DNA of 8,649 nt from Clostridia bacterium (GTDB lineage Bacteria > Bacillota_A > Clostridia > Christensenellales > Borkfalkiaceae), in contig JAFQBR010000117.1 of assembly GCA_017399665.1 (NCBI GenBank), positions 1-8,649 on the forward strand, written 5' to 3'. Position 1 is the first letter of the stretch. Each line of letters starts with the position of its first letter. Below the pieces are notes generated by a model. It saw only the letters and a list, made by a program, of their open reading frames with translations. It was not told the DNA's origin and did no database searches. Position numbers and translations under genes: made by a program. Shown piece by piece: positions 5,906-8,649 of the stretch.

Positions 5906-7447
5906 TTACTTCTTATTTTTATTCTTTTTATTGTTTTCTTTAATTTCGCTTATTCTGCCCGTTCTTCTTAAAACTTCGTTTTCTACTGCTTGTTTTGCTA
6001 ATTTTTCAAAACGTAAATCAACAAGCTTATTGATAACAAAGTTAGAAAGTAAGCTGAATATTGAACTTACAACGATATAAATAGAGAATGACGCTGTATA
6101 CATGAATGAGAATATACCAAACATTAAGGGCATCATCCAGGTCATCATCTTTGCAGACTGAGCTGCTGTTCCGTTTTCGCCGTCTACTGTGCCAAGCTCG
6201 TTTTGAGTTTTGTTTTGCTTTTGAGCAATAAACTGCTGAATTAACATTGTACCAATAGATAAAACAACTAAGATTAGGTAACCGTTAGGCTGTTTCTTTT
6301 CTTCAGAAAGACCTGCTGTTAACTCTTCGTATTGACCTTGGTTAATTGTATCTATTGTAAGGTTTTCGCCGTTACATCTTGCAGAGCAGGCATCAAAACA
6401 GCCAGATTTAACTTGGAATTGATATGCTTCAAAGCTATCCTTTACAGGGTGTTCCCATGGAAGGTCTTGCGACCATACGTTTTTAACCCAAAGGAAAGAA
6501 TAATCGTAGCTTCTGTATTTTTCTGCAGCTGCGGCAGCGCCTGCGGGTTTGATGTTTTCGTTAACGAATTTTTTGCCGTAATAATCTAATAAAGTTGAGC
6601 CAAATGTGTTTTTAAATACGTCAGCTGCTTCACTAGTAGCCCAAGAGTATGCTTCACCATTTTTTACGATAACGGTAGGCTCGCCGGCTTCATTGTAATA
6701 TGCGCCGGTTGAAATAAAGGGCGAATTTTCTTTGTCTAGTATAGAATATAACACTTTTAACGCGTTGTTTTCTTTAGTTTCGTCGGCAAAACTTGCGGGT
6801 AAAGTAAGCGTTGCATCATAGCCGTTTGCTTTGTTGTAAGCAAGGCCGATATTGTTAAATTCTGCGCAGTAATCGCTGTTAAACAACTTATCTAAGTTAA
6901 GCTTTTTAACGTTTGTGCCGTTTTCTTCCACAATTAGCACGTAGTGGTCTTCTGGCGCTTGACCTTCTTCTACACCGTAATTAACAACGGCATCTTCGTA
7001 AGCAACGCTCATATTGCAGAAAACGTCGAAGTTAGCATAGTTAGAATAGGTAGAGAATTGACCGATTACTACTATGAAGAAAACTAAGTTTAAAAGTGTG
7101 GGCAGGCATGCAGAAAAAGGACTGTAACCGTTTTTCTTATATAGATCCTGCATTTTTCTTTGATATAAATCTTTATTGTTTGCGTACTGACGTTGAAGTC
7201 TTTCAAGTTCAGGACGCATTTTTTCCATCATTACTGAATTTTTCTTGGTAGATACCCTAGAGATAATATCGAAAGGTAGGGTTATTAGTTTAAGAATGAG
7301 TGTAAAAACTATAATACCAAGACCAATACTGTTACAGTTTTCAATTAAAGACTGAATAATTCTGCCAATCCAGTCAATTTGTATAACGTTGGTTATTTTG
7401 CCTATGGTCGTAATATCTACACCGGCACAAATATTAAATAAATCCAT
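5906..7447 (-). CDS. yidC: YidC/Oxa1-family membrane insertase with large insertion
   Basis: YidC inserts membrane proteins, with or without SecYEG. Numbering from ATG at 7447 (513 residues): first core membrane helix about 40-60 (GLGIIVFTLILKLITLPF), cytoplasmic coiled-coil hairpin about 64-110 (MMEKMRPELERLQRQY), second helix about 112-132 (PTLLNLVFFIVVIGQF), the conserved-type SFLWVKNVW near 317-325, then helices near 388-408 (GYLILVVLSIGTMLIQQ), 434-452 (MMTWMMPLMFGIFSF) and 453-475. The C-terminus is basic (NNKKNKNKK), as in ribosome-binding tails. The groove position that is usually Arg (R in IVRLI-type motifs) is Lys53 here. Roughly 190 residues are inserted between helix 2 and SFLW, and about 60 more before the next helix; Gram-positive YidC is typically only about 250-300 residues. 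A GTG at 7453 is possible, but it overlaps the AAAGG ribosome binding site, so ATG is preferred. No N-terminal lipoprotein signal is evident. Confidence 0.93.
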   Translation of the reverse strand: MDLFNICAGVDITTIGKITNVIQIDWIGRIIQSLIENCNSIGLGIIVFTLILKLITLPFDIISRVSTKKNSVMMEKMRPELERLQRQYANNKDLYQRKMQDLYKKNGYSPFSACLPTLLNLVFFIVVIGQFSTYSNYANFDVFCNMSVAYEDAVVNYGVEEGQAPEDHYVLIVEENGTNVKKLNLDKLFNSDYCAEFNNIGLAYNKANGYDATLTLPASFADETKENNALKVLYSILDKENSPFISTGAYYNEAGEPTVIVKNGEAYSWATSEAADVFKNTFGSTLLDYYGKKFVNENIKPAGAAAAAEKYRSYDYSFLWVKNVWSQDLPWEHPVKDSFEAYQFQVKSGCFDACSARCNGENLTIDTINQGQYEELTAGLSEEKKQPNGYLILVVLSIGTMLIQQFIAQKQNKTQNELGTVDGENGTAAQSAKMMTWMMPLMFGIFSFMYTASFSIYIVVSSIFSLLSNFVINKLVDLRFEKLAKQAVENEVLRRTGRISEIKENNKKNKNKK

Positions 7448-7479
7448 ATACACCTTTTTTGTATTTTATTAGTCTTGAG

Positions 7480-7722
7480 CTATAAAAGCCATTTCTTTAC
7501 GCGTGGATTATCGGGTACGGGATCGTATCCCCCTTTGTTTAAGGAATTGCAACGTAAAATCCTGTATACTATTAAAGTAAGGGCTTGAAATAAGTTGTAT
7601 TTTTCAAGTGCTTCAACCGCGTACATACTGCACGTCGGGGTAAAAATACAACCGCTGTTTAACCCTTTAGACAGGTATTTTTTATAAAGTTTTATTAAAA
7701 ATATAAGAAAGCGTTTTATCAC
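7480..7722 (-). CDS. yidD: Membrane protein insertion efficiency factor YidD
   Basis: An 80-residue protein with the YidD (formerly DUF37) hallmarks: an amphipathic, basic N-terminus (MIKRFLIFLIKLYKKYLS), the central CIFTPTCSMYAVEAL segment with its two cysteines, a second Cys-containing stretch (YRILRCNSLNKGG), and the signature GGYDPVP near the C-terminus. YidD is a small inner-membrane-associated factor that assists YidC-dependent insertion; its length is normal. The ATG at 7722 overlaps the rnpA stop as ATGA, suggesting translational coupling, and yidC follows 32 nt later, matching the classical order. Confidence 0.95.
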   Translation of the reverse strand: MIKRFLIFLIKLYKKYLSKGLNSGCIFTPTCSMYAVEALEKYNLFQALTLIVYRILRCNSLNKGGYDPVPDNPRVKKWLL

Positions 7723-8036
7723 TTAAAAAGCCCTTCCTTTTCAAAAAGAAATTTAACGTCCGCTTCAAACCTGTGAAAATCGTAATTTTCGCTTACTTTT
7801 GGCACTACTACAATATAGTACCCCCCAAGTAAGTCAAGATACGGTCTTACACAAGCACGTAGTTGACGTTTTATCCTATTTCTTACAACAGCTTTGCCGT
7901 TTTTCTTACTTACGGAATAGCCCACCTTTAGGTCGCGGGCCTTAATGTATACCAGAAGCAAGCTTCTGGCATAACATCTTTTCCCTTTTTTGAAAACAAG
8001 GTCGAAATCGCTTCTTCTTTTTAACCTGTTATCCAA
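7719..8036 (-). CDS. rnpA: Ribonuclease P protein component
   Basis: A 105-residue basic protein that binds the RNase P RNA and helps it remove 5' leaders from pre-tRNAs. The N-terminal RLKRRSDFDLVFKKGKRCYA and YSVSKKNGKAVVRNRIKRQLR match the family, with the RNR motif (VVRNRIKRQLR) at about residues 50-60. Length is typical. The start codon is TTG at 8036: an in-frame TGA lies four codons upstream and no in-frame ATG occurs in the N-terminal region. There is no clear Shine-Dalgarno before it (the 13 nt after rpmH read TTGACCGCGCAAG), so expression may depend on coupling to rpmH. Confidence 0.95.
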   Translation of the reverse strand: MDNRLKRRSDFDLVFKKGKRCYARSLLLVYIKARDLKVGYSVSKKNGKAVVRNRIKRQLRACVRPYLDLLGGYYIVVVPKVSENYDFHRFEADVKFLFEKEGLFK

Positions 8037-8049
8037 CTTGCGCGGTCAA

Positions 8050-8184
8050 TTAAGCCGAAAGTTTATGACGGCCTCTTGCTCTTCTTCTTTTAAGAACGTT
8101 TCTACCTGATTTTGTAGCCATTCTTTTTCTGAATCCGTGTACTTTACTGCGCTGTCTTTTCTTGGGTTGATATGTTCTTTTCAT
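8050..8184 (-). CDS. rpmH: 50S ribosomal protein bL34
   Basis: A 44-residue, strongly basic protein read by hand on the minus strand: it starts [18 protein letters not shown], continues [20 protein letters not shown] and ends RHKLSA. This is an almost canonical bL34 (MKRTYQPxxRxRxxxHGFRxRM...RRRxKGRxxLSA), a component of the large ribosomal subunit. The ATG at 8184 is preceded by GGAGG 9 nt upstream (8198-8194). It is the first gene of the operon, 13 nt before rnpA. Confidence 0.98.
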   Translation of the reverse strand: MKRTYQPKKRQRSKVHGFRKRMATKSGRNVLKRRRARGRHKLSA

Positions 8185-8193
8185 TATATCTTT

Positions 8194-8198
8194 CCTCC
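8194..8198 (-). promoter_or_regulatory. Ribosome binding site of rpmH
   Basis: GGAGG on the minus strand, 9 nt before the rpmH ATG: the strongest ribosome binding site in this operon, fitting the high expression expected of a ribosomal protein gene. The DNA between this site and the repeats (8199-8291) is extremely A/T-rich and holds no gene. Confidence 0.85.
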
Positions 8199-8291
8199 GT
8201 TTTTTTTCTTAATTTAAGCACTTTTTTTATTTTTTAGCCATTCGGCTTTTTTAACTTTTTTGTTTTTTTATTATTTTATAATAAAATTTTG

Positions 8292-8320
8292 TAAATAAGT
8301 TTTAGATGCAAGCGTGTCAA
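8292..8320 (-). promoter_or_regulatory. Possible promoter of rpmH operon inside repeat D
   Basis: A perfect -35 hexamer TTGACA (8320-8315) is followed after 17 nt by TATTTA (8297-8292), a poor -10 with three of six matches. It points toward rpmH and would give a leader of about 100 nt. If real, the operon promoter lies within a palindromic repeat. The very A/T-rich DNA at 8250-8290 could hide other -10 sites (TATAAA near 8280), so confidence is low. Confidence 0.25.
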
Positions 8321-8424
8321 ACTCGGCGTTTTGTTTTTAACCGCAGGGAGCGCAACTATCCGTACGCAGGAATGTGGGTAAAAACAAAAGAACAAAGTAT
8401 TACGAAGCAGATAAAGCTTATTGT
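8292..8424 (+). repeat. Palindromic repeat unit D
   Basis: Ends TAAATAAGTTTTAGATGC and GCAGATAAAGCTTATT are complementary with few mismatches. Inner arms GCGTTTTGTTTTTAACC and GGTAAAAACAAAAG pair almost fully. The apex is damaged: GGAGCGCAACTATCCGTACG keeps only the right-hand GTAC. The arms are identical to those of unit F about 260 bp away, whose apex is intact. Confidence 0.85.
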
Positions 8425-8550
8425 AAATAAGGGTTAGATGCGAGTTAGATTGACAAAAGCGAGCATTGACTGAAGGGATTGTACTTTTGCGTACATGACC
8501 GAAGGCAAGCGCAAGCTTTTGCCAATATTCTAAAATAGCAAGTTTTATTG
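8424..8550 (+). repeat. Palindromic repeat unit E
   Basis: It begins TAAATAAGGGTTAGATGC, abutting unit D, and is centred near 8487. The apex is GTACTTTTGCGTAC. The left arm ATTGACAAAAGCGAGCATTG pairs imperfectly with the right arm CAAGCGCAAGCTTTTGCCAA. The right end matches unit B nearly base for base. Confidence 0.85.
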
Positions 8551-8649
8551 TAAATAAGGTTTAGATGCAAGCAAGACGAGGCGTTTTGTTTTTAACCGCA
8601 GGGAGCGTACTTAGCGTACGCAGGAATGTGGGTAAAAACAAAAGAACAA
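8551..8649 (+). repeat. Palindromic repeat unit F, cut by window edge
   Basis: It begins TAAATAAGGTTTAGATGC, with inner arms GCGTTTTGTTTTTAACC and GGTAAAAACAAAAG around the apex GCGTACTTAGCGTACG (centre near 8613). By symmetry it should end near 8675, outside the window. Arms are shared with unit D. Confidence 0.85.

Noticed and set aside
8228..8260. Terminator on the + strand (AGCC-ATTC-GGCT followed by T)
   Set aside because: The stem is only 4 bp, flanking T-runs cannot extend it, and no + strand gene precedes it.
8424..8550. Integron attC-like sites
   Set aside because: GTTAGAT in unit E fits GTTRRRY, but the other units do not, the partner RYYYAAC is missing, and there is no cassette gene or integrase.
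8292..8649. Chromosomal origin (oriC) upstream of rpmH
   Set aside because: The only DnaA-box-like strings are TTACCCACA (minus strand), one in each of units D and F. Each has a mismatch and forms part of the palindrome arm. No cluster of TTATCCACA and no dnaA gene are visible.

Overview
The window looks like chromosomal DNA from a low-GC Gram-positive bacterium, most likely an uncultured gut-type clostridium. The basis is its AT-rich composition, purine-rich Shine-Dalgarno sites (GGAGG, AGGAAG, AGGGGG), the Firmicutes order rpmH-rnpA-yidD-yidC-jag, and a Gram-positive-type YidC followed by a KhpB/Jag protein. The genus cannot be named from sequence alone. Every gene I can support is on the minus strand, so the window reads from right to left.

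Right part (5018-8184): a compact housekeeping operon of rpmH (ribosomal protein bL34, too short for ordinary ORF listing), rnpA (RNase P protein, TTG start), yidD (overlapping rnpA by ATGA), yidC (membrane insertase with a very large extracytoplasmic insertion) and khpB/jag (KH-R3H RNA-binding protein with an Arg/Asp/Gly-rich tail). It couples ribosome and tRNA maturation to membrane-protein insertion. The dnaA/oriC region that often lies upstream of rpmH is not visible; palindromic repeats stand there instead.

Left part (1-4371): a lone Sel1-repeat gene (3823-4371) with its own terminator, then a very large RHS/YD-repeat gene (start 3481, running off the left edge, at least 1160 codons). 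The RHS gene has a recognisable promoter, a leader of about 190 nt and a strong AGGGGG ribosome binding site. The leader contains a 64-codon open frame with no normal start codon that ends in a 4-bp overlap with the RHS start.

The most unusual content is non-coding. Two clusters of long imperfect palindromes (about 4571-5026, and 8292 to the right edge) flank the rpmH-khpB operon in the same orientation. Most units are 120-135 bp long, with ends of the type TAAATAAGTTTTAGATGC and an apex of the type GCGTACTTTTGCGTACG. The arms in between differ strongly from unit to unit, yet each left arm remains complementary to its own right arm. One unit overlaps the last codons of khpB. I do not recognise the family; it is the best candidate here for an undescribed element.
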